Shown here: positions 34,131 to 45,654 of the stretch, piece by piece
How the letters are laid out: each line of letters begins with the position of its first letter
Position numbering within the stretch: the first letter of the stretch is position 1
Assembly: GCF_032854445.1 (NCBI RefSeq)
Contig: NC_088306.1
Span: forward strand, 28,243,764-28,307,763
Length of the DNA stretch: 64,000 nt
From: Liolophura sinensis
Lineage: Eukaryota; Mollusca; Polyplacophora; Chitonida; Chitonidae
Reading direction: 5' to 3'
Translations under genes and position numbers: made by a program
The notes under the pieces: model-generated
Told to the model about the DNA's origin: nothing
The model's input: only the letters and a program-made list of their open reading frames with translations
Database searches by the model: none

Positions 34131-35390
34131 ACTGTTACACAGTAGAGAAACTGTCACAGATCAGAGAAAATGTGAAACAGTATGGGAAATGTCAAACACC
34201 AGAGAAACTGTTACATAACACGGAAACAGCCACAGATCACTGGGAGTGTGAAACAGTATGGGAGATGTCAAACACCAGAGAAACTGTTACACAACGTGGA
34301 AACAGCCACAGATCACTGGGAGTGTGAAACAGCATGGGAAATGTCAAACACCAGAGAAACTGTTACATAACACGGAAACAGCCACAGATCACTGGGAGTG
34401 TGAAACAGTATGGGAGATGTCAAACATCAGAGAAACTGTTACATAACACGGAAACAGCCACAGATCACTGGGAGTGTGAAACAGTATGTGAGATGTTAAA
34501 CATCAGAGATACTGTTACACAACGTGCAAACAGTCACAGATGAGAGGGAGTGTGAAACAGTATGGGAGATGTCATACATCAGAGAAACTGTTACATAACA
34601 CGGAAACAGCCACAGATCACTGGGAGTGTGAAACAGTATGGGAAATGTCAAACACCAGAGAAACTGTTACATAACACGGAAACAGCCACAGATCACTGGG
34701 AGTGTGAAACAGTATGGGAGATGTCAAACATCAGAAATACTGTTACACAACGTGGAAACAGCCCCAGATCACTGGGAGTGTGAAACAGTATGGGAGATGT
34801 CAAACATCAAGAGAAACTGTTACATAACACGGAAACAGCCACAGATCACTGGGAGTGTGAAACAGTATGGGAGATGTCAAACATCAGAGATACTGTTACA
34901 CAAAATGGAAACAGCCACAGATCACTGGGAGTGTGAAACAGCATGGGAAATGTCAAACACCAGAGAAACTGTTACATAACACGGAAACAGCCACAGATCA
35001 CTGGGAGTGTGAAACAGTATGGGAGATGTCAAACATCAGAGATACTGTTACACAAAATGGAAACAGCCACAGATCACTGGGAGTGTGAAACAGTATGGGA
35101 GATGTCAAACATCAGAGAAACTGTTACACAACATGGAAACTGCCACAGATCAGAGGGAGTGTGAAACAGTATGGGAGATGTCATACATCAGAGATACTGT
35201 TACACAAAATGGAAACAGCCACAGATGAGTGGGAGTGTGAAACAGCATGCGAGATGTCATACATCAGAGAAACTGTTACACAACGTGGAAACAGCCACAG
35301 ATCACTGGGAGTGTGAAACAGTATGGGAGATGTCAAACATCAGAGATACTGTTACACAACGTGGAAACAGCCCCAGATCAGAGGAAGTGT
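34131..35390. repeat. 76-bp minisatellite
   Basis: About 16 copies of a 76-bp unit containing CAGTATGGGAGATGTCAAAC, CAGAGAAACTGTTACA and GGAAACAGCCACAGATCACT. Since 76 is not a multiple of 3, the same peptides recur in shifting frames every 76 bases, showing that the short open frames are not genes. Confidence 0.95.
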
Positions 35391-35597
35391 CACATATCCG
35401 GTTTACAAATGTGTACTTTCGACTTTAAAGCCAGGGTCATTTCATACGCAAATAATGATGACATCACAGACGGGCAATACACTGGCACATGTCTAACTGA
35501 TGAGAACGAAGAGTCTTTGTTGCAGCCCTTTAATGGCGATCAGAAATATGACGAAAGCTTGTACATGGAACCTCAATCGTTCATTTAATTTGTCCTA

Positions 35598-35770
35598 GTG
35601 CACTCGGCGCTGGCTCAGGTGGTTTAAGTGTGAGTTCGAATCCAGGTCTATCCGGCTAAAGTTCAGCAGGTTTGTAAGGCAGCTGGCTAATTACGGTGGT
35701 TTAATCGGCGTATTCTAGTTTCCTCCATCCACCCATAATCTGGATCGTCGTATTGACACTATTATTGATG
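35598..35770 (+). repeat. tRNA-derived SINE-like element
   Basis: An A-box-like GCTGGCTCAGGTGGTTTAAG is followed by GTGAGTTCGAATCCAGGTC (B box GTTCGAATCC), then an unrelated body with TAATTACGGTGG and TTTCCTCCATCCACCCATAA. This head differs from families 1 and 2. Confidence 0.55.
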
Positions 35771-36984
35771 GGTATACTACAGTCAATATTAAAATATGGA
35801 TAAACAACAATGATATAAATAACACATAAAATAAGGAAAGGATTATAATCCGAATGGATCGTGTATATGGTCCAACAATGGATGCCAAATTTTGATCGAG
35901 CCACACAGAAGCCAATAGACAGAGCGGTTTCTAGTGCTATACGTTTCCGCTAAAACTCTACGAACCAACGCATGGCAATGAGTAAAGCGTGTGATAAAAA
36001 CACAGGTGAATTCATCTGAAGACATTGAACAAACTCTATGTTAGGACTTATAATAAATGGACATCAATCGTTCACGCCTACAGCTGGGAGTAATACAGCA
36101 GTTCATACAGAACAGCCAAACGCTGCTTCCGGCTTCACTCGTATAGCATGTAGACATCCTTCAAAAGGTGGCTTGTGTAGGCCTACAGGGGTTAAGGTTG
36201 CCCATGCATCACACGCCTGCTGCTGTATTCTTATCAAAAATACATTTTAACCGGATACTTTGTTTGGCAATATTATTGTTCAGTCGCTAATGTGTGGTGT
36301 TTGTGAACATCATCGCAAAATTGCATGTCGTAACGGCTTTTACTTACGGCTAAAATTTAACGGCATTTGCAAAACGTGACTAGGTTGTTTAATCATGACT
36401 TGCATCAGCTATTAGGCCTATGTGTTATGATATGAACTGTTACAGTCTATTTCTAGCCAGTCGCCTATATTCAGATGTCTGTAAAATCCGTCATACTCCC
36501 TACAAAAATGCGCTTATTTAGTGACACGTTAAAACACAAGCTCTACACACTGATATTTTTGTTGTACGTCTATATTATCGCAAGGAAAATGCAGTTAAAA
36601 TACTTTTTCTAATCCATAATGTTAAACCCCATAAGCCTGGCTTCAACACCAAGAACAAATACCTTGGGTGACGTCATAATTATTCAGAAACACTAATGGT
36701 TTGAATATACAAAATTGTATGAAAACAAAACCAGCAAGAAAAGAGATAGCGTGTGTCTATACAACAACAACAACAAAACGCACGTAGATCGCGATTCTGA
36801 CACTACCTCCAGTCGATTTCACAACACCAGTTTTTACTTCGGCGAAAATTCTACACTTCACATTAACGCTTGTTTTTGGATCCTTGGATGTAAAATTGGG
36901 AACCCAAATATTTTGAAATGGGGAATAGTCACAATCTGATCTCACTAAACCGTAAATTCGTCACTCTACTAGATTTTACAACTT

Positions 36985-37140
36985 TTATTTAGGTCAAAAA
37001 TCGCTTTCACATAGCATGCAGTTTGGTCTATAGTCAAAATCTGAATTGCTATTTAAAGGCTTATTTTTTGGATGACATGAGTCAAAATTTGAATTGCGAT
37101 TTAAAGGCTTATTTTTAGACGACGTGAGTCAAAATTGGAA
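36985..37140. repeat. Short tandem duplication, about 48 bp
   Basis: AATTGCTATTTAAAGGCTTA and flanking GTCAAAATCTG are repeated about 2.5 times with substitutions. Confidence 0.75.
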
Positions 37141-37144
37141 ACCC

Positions 37145-38925
37145 TCAACAAGCATGATGCTGAGGCAGATATATCAAAATTTGAAGGTCAACTAATATAT
37201 GGAGGTTTTAAGCTTTGTATCTCATACAGAGGTTTCACGGCGTCTTTAGTAATTGTAAAAAATCTCTTTGTTGAATGTGTTCCTGATGTTTGCTACATAA
37301 GAGTATGAAACTCAAATAATATAACATGTATACCCTCTCTGTTACTTCACACCGTTTGTCTGCAAAACCAACTGGTGCGAAAGGACACAGTTTAAATTTT
37401 AATTTTTAAGCACGGCAAGTCTTTTCCCTTCTATACGGAACACCATACTTTATTACTTTAGAATATTTGTGTAGACCTACATGCTGTAGTTTTACATATC
37501 GGTTATGTAATGGCTTTCACAAAATTATGCCAATCCCTTATCAGTATATGGGGATTTAAATCGTCAAACCAGATGGGTATGGTTAAGAATACGAATTACC
37601 TACGAATTTTTTGCTTTTAGGTTAAATGCTTTCATTGGGCAAGATATCGATCTTACATGAAACACTCGACAGACAATTGGCCACGGGCCCTCGTGTCTCT
37701 TATCGGGAATGGGTAAGTATAGGTGGAATAGGCGTGTAGACTTTGATCACCTTTGCACAGCGATATGGCGAGTGAACAGGTAGGTCCCCTCCTATGCACT
37801 ATGACAGATGTCTTTTCATGTCTAATAAAGTACATTACTATGAAGTACAGCTTAATTTATGCTATGCAGATTTGACATACTAGCAATTTACGAATCCGTT
37901 CTACTAAGCTTCCGTCCATAAATCACGTAAGAGTCAGCTGAAGTTCACTTACATGTATATGCAGGTAAAGTAAATAATACGAATGTCATGTTCTCAGATT
38001 TCGGTTAGCTTTTTGCTTTCACTGTTAGTGGACTTCGCACAGCCTAAGGCACACAGCGTGTCTGCGTCACTCTGACACCAGTCAGTGTCAAATACTTAGG
38101 CTACATCTAAAGTCTTAACCCCGAAAACGTCGGAATAAAAAAGTATAAAAACGAAGCAAGACTTTATGTGAACCCAATATAGTGGACAAATATATTTATA
38201 TCTGCACAGTGGACACAGGGTAGATGATGGTAATCTAGTTACCATGATGATTGGCCAGTTTCGCATCGCGTATATACATCTCATGGAATTGACGCTCTAT
38301 ATTTTGTCAATTAATATCGTACATTTCTCCCGTTCTACTCTGCACAAGCAATTGTGTACACAAATTCACAAAATGTGTTCCAAAGACACAGTAACTGTAG
38401 CAATTTTGCACTGGAACATTAATGTGTATCTTGCATTCTTCATCTTTGTACATGTACACCTTTAATGTATAACAAATTGTGTTGTGGTGATACACATTTT
38501 GTATAAATCGCTATCTACAGTCATATATGGGTACAAAACGGTACACATTTACTTTTTGAGGGTACATCATGCTAAAATAAAGAACTGATGAATTTGTTGC
38601 CTACAAGTTATTTTTATCTAGGTGCAGGCGTGTAGGTTCAATGTATTGGAGGTTTTAATCAACCCAAAACGCACGGCTTTACGGAATGAAGATATGGCCA
38701 CCAAAACTGCACGAGTAAATAGCGATACCTTGCTCGATCTGACCTAGAGGTCACAAAATGAGTACGGTCAGGGCGCTTCTTGTCTCAAGTTGCTGTCATA
38801 ATGCCTTGGCTGACCTTATTACTCCTGTCAAAACTGAACTTAACAGAAACGGGTTGACAGATATGCTGGCTTTGTGTTTGATGACATACTGCGGTGGGGA
38901 TGTCCAACTCACAGATAATGTAGTT
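37145..38925. other. Intron 1 sequence, no feature
   Basis: Lies within the 8.5-kb first intron of the transporter gene. Open frames under 90 codons on both strands show no family resemblance. Confidence 0.5.
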
Positions 38926-38929
38926 TAAT

Positions 38930-39200
38930 TTTTTATTTTTGTTTAATGGCATACTAAAGAATTTTTGAATAAGCGATGGCGGTAAGTTTTATGGGTGGAG
39001 GAAAATGGGGTGCTCTGCGGGAACCACTGACCTTCGGCAAGTTGCTTCGGCATCATTTCTGCTATGCGTGTGATGTACAGTTATATACGCACCATACTGG
39101 CAAAAGACAAGTAGTCCTCGCAAACGAGGTGTCGTCTACGGACAGCAAAGTCAGAGAAGGTACAAATTTCCTGTCCAACGCTGGGACTGCTAGATACTGT
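38930..39200 (-). repeat. SINE family 2 copy
   Basis: TTTTGTTTAATGGCATACTA, then GCGATGGCGGTAAG, then GGGAACCACTGACCTTCGGC, AAGTTGCTTCGGCA and, near the end, AATTTCCTGTCCAACGCTGG. This is the longest family-2 body in the window. The B box end is truncated. Confidence 0.6.
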
Positions 39201-39377
39201 CGTAAGATGATCTATTTCAACGTATTCGATACAGTAAATTAACGCTAATATATTTCATATAAAATATTCAAAAGAATTCCGCTGTGGAAGGGTTATAAAG
39301 CTTAATTAGGCCTAAAGAGGAATTAATATTGATTTCATTCTTTTATCAAAGATATTCATGTATTATACAGAACTCCA

Positions 39378-39580
39378 CATTTATTTATTTATTTATTTGA
39401 TTGGTGTTTCACGTTGCAGGCCTACTCAAGAATATTTCACGTATACGATGAGATTCTACATGCTCGTCATGCTACAGTGATATGCCGTACTCAAGAATAT
39501 TTCACTTATACGACAACGGCCAGCATTACGATGAGAAGAAACCAGGCAGAGCCCTGGGGAATCCCACGACCATGTAATAG
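39378..39580 (-). repeat. SINE family 1 with internal duplication
   Basis: (ATTT)n tail, GATTGGTGTTTCACGTTGCA, and the core TACTCAAGAATATTTCAC repeated at about 39423 and 39490. Then GGCCAGCATTACGATGAG and CAGGCAGAGCCCTGGGG. Truncated before the head. Confidence 0.82.
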
Positions 39581-40828
39581 TGCAAATAGACCTGAATTCT
39601 GTACATTTATATAATAGGTGAACATTATTTCACCTTGGCATCTGCGTTGTAGGACATTAAAAGGCGTTAAGCTGAAAGCTTTCTATAACGCGATACACAC
39701 TCCACGGCGATACGTATACAAGGTATGATTTAGACAGGCTAAATCGATTCTCGTCCAATGATGTCGAACCCTATCATTACGAATGTGCACGACAAAACTC
39801 GCTTATACAGAGCTGTACCTCCATATGTAATACAGGCCGACGCACCATAATTCCTCAACGCATATGAAAGAGCAACTTTCATCGGAATGTAAACACACAT
39901 TTAAGTTGATTTGGGAGAAAAAATTACATTGGTTGGGCTGGCCAAAGTCAGGGCTTCACAAAAAGTATAATTTTATTGGCCTACACGGAATAATAGCCTC
40001 AGAATATGATTGAATAAACACGTTGCAAACATGCGAAATGGTTTGCAGAAATACAGAACATGTTTGGAGGGATCTATAGCTTTGTCTTTCAGCTAACATA
40101 TGACTTGCTCTTTCGCTCATGCCCTAGATACATGCACAGTAGACCTTACAAAGGCCCCCTATGTATACACGTATCTGAATTCAGCCAAATGGTCTGACAC
40201 TGTAGTAAGCCTAGACCATGTAGTTTTAAGCCTATATGATTCAGATTATGCAAACTGCTTTTTGAGAAAACTAAACAGAAATCTGACATATTCCTACCTG
40301 CAAGCAAAATTATGGAGTGACACACAGCCATGGTGAAAAGCAGATCGAAGCAGTAGAACTGCACAATAACAACAAAGACATGCGGTTGACCGTGAAGCGC
40401 GCATACGTTATGAGCGTCATTCAGACAGTATTTATCAAACTGCCTCCAGCGATACTTAGCGGCCCTATGTAAATATAGGCCTGTGAGTATAATCCCTGCA
40501 GAGTATAATTTACAGAAGTAAGCCAGTCAAAGAAGATAACTGTTAAACAATTTTATATACCAGAAGTCAAGACTTGTAAGACTATGACCTTTGACGACAT
40601 GCATAGAATTATAAAATGTTATTGCGCTTTAATAGTGTCACTAAAGGAATACGAATCTCTCATTTACGCTTATAATCCATCCCTTGGCAAATGACTTCAA
40701 AAACATTCAAAGGTTTCAAATCTAAAATCGCTGGTAGAAATACCCGTAAGGCGACATCCTTGATTGAATATCGATTTGAGGCAAATGCTATGTTTACTTA
40801 CCTCAATGTTATTTTACATATTTTTTAC

Positions 40829-40832
<4 letters not shown>

Positions 40833-40910
<78 letters not shown>
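40833..40910. repeat. (TA)n microsatellite
   Basis: About 39 uninterrupted TA dinucleotides, roughly 0.7 kb into intron 1 of the transporter gene. Likely length-polymorphic. Confidence 0.97.
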
Positions 40911-40913
<3 letters not shown>

Positions 40914-41162
40914 TGTGATTTGTGTCTTCTCCCCGCGGTGACACTAAAAACACGACAGCTTTATCATTCCGCAGATTGAAGACACAGCGTATTTGTAAAC
41001 GTCCTGATTGAATCCCATACAATATCTCTACCGTAATGTGTGAGAACTTTACGCCTGCTGTTATATATGAAATTGTTATCACTCATGTGCTATGCATTAT
41101 GCCCATGGCGATTTGATTTGATTCAATTGTACATTTGAGTGTTGCTTAAGACCGCAATTTGG

Positions 41163-41350
41163 CCTCCTTAGCCGACGGGTTAGCCTTCTGACATAGCAGA
41201 ATGATTCATGAGCCTCTCACCAATATGATTGGGAAGGTATGGCTACAACCTGCTGATGGTCGAGGGTTTCCATAATGCTGGAAGCCGTGCGTATAAGTGA
41301 AATATTCTCGAATATGGCCCAAGAACCAATCAAATAAATGAATAAATAAA
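41163..41350 (+). repeat. SINE family 1 with internal deletion
   Basis: Head AGCCGACGGGTTAGCCTTCT and CATGAGCCTCTCACCAATAT, directly joined to GGAAGGTATGGCTACAACCT, GATGGTCGAGGGTTTCC, ATAATGCTGGAAGCCG, GTATAAGTGAAATATTCTCG and the tail CAATCAAATAAATGAATAAA. The B box is missing. Confidence 0.82.
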
Positions 41351-41399
41351 CTAACACAACTTTAAAGAATTTTCCCTGTATACAGTGGCAGTTACCAAG

Positions 41400-41485
41400 T
41401 CTTTACGATAAGGGCGAGGAATCTACAAATTCCCTGTCGGCCAAATCCGGGACCGAACCCGCACCCAGCACATGCCTCGTGGTTC
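41400..41485 (-). repeat. SINE family 2 head fragment
   Basis: GAATCTACAAATTCCCTGTC is followed by GGGACCGAACCCGCACC, the complement of a B-box-like sequence. Confidence 0.5.
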
Positions 41486-41591
41486 GTATTCGCGAACCTT
41501 GTTCAATGAGGTATATGTACAACCCGCTTCCCACTAAGGATACAGAGTCACACTGGCTACAGAAGAGAATGTACACCACGAATCAGCCTAC

Positions 41592-41646
41592 CTGCGGTCA
41601 CAAGGCATGCCCAGCCCCGATCGACGTCCTGTGACTTTGGCACCAT
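41592..41646 (-). CDS. Monocarboxylate-transporter-like gene, exon 1 (start)
   Basis: ATG at 41646 in good context (AACATGG). It reads 18 codons plus one base to a GCAG|GTAGGC donor (GT at 41591-41590). The encoded start, MVPKSQDVDRGWACLVTA, lies where SLC16 proteins carry the signature D-G-G-W-G-W. Here it is D-R-G-W-A-C, keeping the first D, the third G and the first W. Joining phase 1 to exon 2 gives VTAATTFSFFILGG, a continuous helix 1. The whole gene then has five coding exons over 14.4 kb and, with the two exon 4 breaks set aside, about 496 residues, normal for the family. Its substrate cannot be told from the sequence. It is head to head with the small gene starting at 42777. Confidence 0.75.
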
Positions 41647-41700
41647 GTTTGCTGGTATGGGAATTCTGTCATCTGACGGTGCCCTGGAAGGTAACGACTG

Positions 41701-41716
41701 ATTATATATATATATA
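41701..41716 (-). promoter_or_regulatory. TATA-like stretch upstream of the transporter start
   Basis: ATTATATATATATATA lies about 55-70 bases upstream of the ATG at 41646. It is placed suitably for a TATA box with a short 5' UTR, but could be a mere TA microsatellite. Confidence 0.25.
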
Positions 41717-42107
41717 CTTGGATAAGCTCAAGTCTTCAGGATCTTAATAAGCTTAGCGTATAATATGAAAAATTGAATGTCCCGTCCAACTTTAAGATGC
41801 AACGAACACTCCAGCAAATCCATAGCTGGCTGACCCAAACTGATTCACATGCGCTCTTTACTTCCATATTTTCATTTACGCATTTAGGCCTTTGGAAGGT
41901 TTTAAATGAGTTTGAACTGGGTATCATACCAAGTTCATATTTGATATTTTTTGTGGCTATTGGCGCTTAAAAACAAACAACAAATCAAATAGTAGTTGAC
42001 AATAAACAATAAACCTACAGACATACATATATATATACTTATTCTTTCAGTTATTTAATTTTTTCCACGGCATGGAATTGCAAGATTCCGTTATTTCTGT
42101 AACAAAT

Positions 42108-42232
42108 AGGGACGCTGTCCGGTTTCCTGCCACCATAACGCTGAATGGCCGCCGCTGTACAGATGAAATATCTTGTGAACGGCGTAAAATACTAATCAAA
42201 TAAAATACATACATAAATAAATAAAATACATG
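42108..42232 (+). repeat. SINE family 1, 3' half
   Basis: GTTTCCTGCCACCATAACGC, GGCCGCCGCTGTACAGATGA, AATATCTTGTGAACGGCGTA, then a tail of ATCAAATAAAATACATACAT and (AAAT)n. Confidence 0.8.
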
Positions 42233-42776
42233 TATAACCGACTAATAAGTGAATCGTTCGTAAGAAGAGAGTTTGTAGCGGTATACATGTGTGTTAACAT
42301 CGGGCTATTTCTAAAGAGGCGGTCGAAAGTAGGTCATATAGTTTCTAATGTATCCATGCCCTAGTGCATGGGGTTGTACGAGAAGTGTGTCATAGACATG
42401 TGCGCAAGCCAACGAGTACGGTGTGCATTATTGACATTGTACGTATACGGGCACCCAGTTCTGAGTCAATGTTTAGAGCCATGACTAAGCACACATTTTG
42501 TACAACGTACACGTCCCACTTTTTCACCCCAACTGTAACGGCAGTGAGCGGTAAGATTTCAACCCTTTCTCCAGGTAGGCGCGGCTTAAGCAATAGTTAT
42601 GAATATTAACGAGTACGCCGTACAAGCAACGTCACTGGTTTTGTTCATGGCGGGAAAAGAAGAATTTAGACAGATGGAGCAAAGTATCTCAGCCACTGAC
42701 AGCAACGTCAGTGATCAGATTTGGACTGTGACAGTTATCATGCCTATCGTCAGCACACTGACGGGTTGATAATGCC

Positions 42777-42849
42777 ATGTCAGACCACGAGCAATCTATC
42801 ACACTGAAGTTAATCCTGTATAAAGTGGACACATATTTCGGAAACGGAG
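42777..42849 (+). CDS. Candidate small-protein gene, exon 1
   Basis: ATG at 42777 starts 24 codons plus one base (MSDHEQSITLKLILYKVDTY, then FGNG) ending at a strong GGAG|GTAAGT donor. The frame continues without a stop through two further exons with proper splice sites, giving 52 residues. I do not recognise the protein. It has no signal peptide and no membrane span. The pattern is amphipathic, with W, Y and acid-rich segments. It lies divergently 1.1 kb from the start of the transporter gene. An alternative is that this is the 5' part of a longer or noncoding transcript. Confidence 0.45.
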
Positions 42850-42952
42850 GTAAGTTGTAGTTATTTTTGTTTTTTAAGCTAACTTACATTCAGTGCGGTT
42901 TATACTTACTTAGTAATAAAAAGGGCAATTTATTTTGTTGTTCCACATGTAG

Positions 42953-42975
42953 GCCAGTGGAGCCCTGATGACAAG
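42953..42975 (+). CDS. Candidate small-protein gene, 23-nt microexon
   Basis: A T-rich tract and CACATGTAG| acceptor precede 23 bases ending at AAG|GTAAAT. With the base carried from exon 1 it encodes GQWSPDDK exactly in frame, ending in phase 0. Microexons this short are unusual but known in animals. Evidence is splice sites plus frame only. Confidence 0.4.
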
Positions 42976-43738
42976 GTAAATTCGCTGTTGATTAAGTCGC
43001 TTCTATGTATAATAAAACATGCATTTTATCATTTAATTCAGTTGTTTTGTTTATACAGCTATTATACAGTTACTCGTAGACTTTTGTATGAGGGAATAAT
43101 ATTTTGCTAATTGTTAGATGTTTTTGTCAGATGTAATGATTTATTAACAGGTTATTAAGTTTTTATAACGAATAACATGACCTTGCAATTGCAATCTTCA
43201 CATGACCTGGGTTAAATATAGTGTTTTAATTAACTTAATTTAAGACTTAATTTAAAAAACTTAATGCATGTGAAGCAATGATCAGGCTACATTTAATGAT
43301 GGAGAACAAAGACGTGAACCACCATCATTGTTTAGCCTTAAAATAAATACACCTTATTTATTTTGCATAATGATTTTAAGGACTGTATTTGCACATATGC
43401 ATTATCTGCGGAATCCTGGAGTATTTAATACAGCTAGAGTGGATGGCACCATTTATTACCCCATGGCCTCACCCAATCTTGAGTTTCTTTCGATATACGG
43501 TACTGCATAGCATTCAGCATTAGGATGTGCATTTTAGGTCACTGTATATTTTATTAATAAAACAAGTGATTTCTTTTGTTTATTATTTTGCACTCTGCAG
43601 TGTAATGTAAAGTGTACCTAGAAGGTGGATGTACATGCATGTATGTGTGAGGGAGTTTGCAGGAAGACCCATTTGGTGGATTAGAGAACCATCTTAGGTT
43701 TCTTATACTTAACACCAGTCTTAACCATCTGTGTACAG

Positions 43739-43801
43739 GACATTAAAAAGACTGCTGGTCAAGACCTGGCACAGACTTGGTATCAGTACACAGTTACGTA
43801 A
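43739..43801 (+). CDS. Candidate small-protein gene, exon 3 (stop)
   Basis: Acceptor CTGTGTACAG| (43737-43738), then DIKKTAGQDLAQTWYQYTVT and TAA at 43799-43801. A weak donor (TTAC|GTAATT) just before the stop could instead splice on to 44165, in which case the C-terminus changes. Confidence 0.4.
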   Translation, partial: DIKKTAGQDLAQTWYQYTVT

Positions 43802-44164
43802 TTAACAGGCCATAGCACTTTGATCTTCTTATCTTAATGTTTGGAGTCCATCTCACTGATCTAGAGAGAGTAGTAAATTAGCTCTATTAATGTAGGAACA
43901 TCCACTCAGTTTGAAAGGATGCCTTGGGAAGTCAGGAATTTTGCAATAGTCTTGACCTCTCAGACATTGTGTTAGTAGGCCTACTCTTCAACTTGGAAAA
44001 AAATGTCAGATGTGGGTAGTCCTGATACTGCACCCGCGCCACTGGCACTCTGTACATCATGCAAGTAAACAGTTCTTGGTATGGCCATGAAACACAAACA
44101 ACAGATAAATAAATGAATAAACAGATATATAAATAAATAAACAAATGATTTAATTTCTCAACAG

Positions 44165-44310
44165 ATCTCAAAAAGCAGTATTTATGTTGGCAAGATGGAC
44201 GAGATGTGACGGGTAGCTGTGTTGACTTTGATGGCTTTTCTTTCATGGATTGTTGGTAAAAAATCATGGAATGTCATTGTGCCACAAGCCAAAAGAAACA
44301 GACAAAGCAG
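44165..44310 (+). other. Possible further exon (noncoding or alternative)
   Basis: It is bounded by TTTCTCAACAG| and GCAG|GTTAGT. It has no long open frame and would serve as a 3' UTR exon or alternative tail of the gene at 42777. Further right, ATTGATAG| (44468) and a poly(A)-like TAATAAAATG near 44990 could end the transcript. Confidence 0.3.
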
Positions 44311-45115
44311 GTTAGTTGCATGTAAAAGTGTGTGTCACATTTAAATTTAGAAATAAATTACATATTAACTTTTAAACATCTTTTATAGTTAATACTTTAT
44401 GGGCTCACTTGTTGTAGTGGACAGTACAGCCTTCTAGCAATCTTTATTTTTATGTTTCTTATTGATAGATTGAAAGCCAGTGATAACCTGCCCATATGCT
44501 CATACAGGCATCAGTCAGATCACTTTCAGATTTGTTCAAACACCAAATTTGCTGTTTGGAAGAGAATCTGGCTGTTGACGACTTATTAAAGTAACACCTG
44601 GCTTCATGTCAGTGTTCGCAGAGAACTCAACAGTTGATGACGAGATGATAATGAAGAGATGTGTTGTTTATGTAACATGGACTGAACATTCCACCAATTT
44701 CGGTGCATTTCGTCTCTGTTCTAGTAGTAAATGCCTCAAGCTCATGTACTGACAGATGCCTATTTATGGCCTTGGAAATCAGTTATATAGATGCGACTAT
44801 GGTGATATTAGTTTCATATCTAGTTTATTATGCATTGCTTCCTTTTCACTATATTAGGAGTTGGAAGACTATAGAAGCTTACCGTGATTATCTGGTACCT
44901 GGAAGATGATGGAAGCACTCAAGGATAATTTAACTTTTGGCGATCCGTTTATTCTACTCGTGTGAACTATTGTTTGTTAATTTTATTGTAATAAAATGTT
45001 CATCTATAAATGTATCCCTAATCACTGTTTTCTATGAGTCTGTTATTTCTTTAGATCATTGTACTGTCTTATATTTATGATAGCATCCAGGTACCCTATA
45101 GGTTATTGGAGTACC

Positions 45116-45649
45116 TTAAAGGAGAAGAAAACTTTCAAAAATGATACTATGGGCTGAAAGGAGCACATTTTTTTTTCTACCTAGTGGTGCCTGCTGTATA
45201 ATTTTGCGATTTTTCCTCGCCATACACGTAAAGCCTGAAAACGGCAAAGCTGGCATAAATCGCTGGGTCCATCGCGTCCTCCATCTTTAACACCCTGTAA
45301 TTTATGCTGGAGGAAGGTTGCCTCTCAGCCAGTGAGAGTCCTTAAAACTGCCGGCTTGTTCGTGTACCTACTCGGAACCTACGTCCAACATTCCGGTTTC
45401 CCGATCGTCAGTCGGAAAACGAACTGTACTGTTCGGTACCTTCTGGGAATTCTCTTCTGAACACAGAAGACTTCAGGACTAGTTCTTAGACAAAATGGAG
45501 TCGCCCACAGTGGATTTTGGCGCTGACTTTATTTATAATTTATCAGCTTGAGGTACATATTAGAATATTTTTTATGGCATGGACTTGCGAGGAAATGCAT
45601 ACTCTTTTCAATGGTATTTGTTTGATATTGAAGTATTCTACTCCTTTAA
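45116..45649. mobile_element. Putative MITE with TTAA ends
   Basis: The ends are inverted: TTAAAGGAGAAGAAAACTT on the left, and on the right the complement reads TTAAAGGAGTAGAATACTT (three mismatches in 19). TTAA at both termini suggests TTAA target-site duplication, as in piggyBac-type elements. The interior has no transposase frame. It does contain a short ATG-led frame at 45495 (MESPTVDFGADFIYNLSA), probably incidental. Confidence 0.6.
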
Positions 45650-45654
45650 ACTCT

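Noticed and set aside
34058-35588. Series of overlapping 60-113-codon frames
   Set aside because: The same peptide returns every 76 bases in a shifted frame, as expected from the minisatellite.
40691-41082. Tyr/Ile repeat frames on both strands
   Set aside because: Translation of the (TA)n microsatellite.
42364-42609. Open frames on both strands just upstream of the small-protein candidate
   Set aside because: Considered as a transposase remnant, but no motif could be named and frames on both strands are similar in length.
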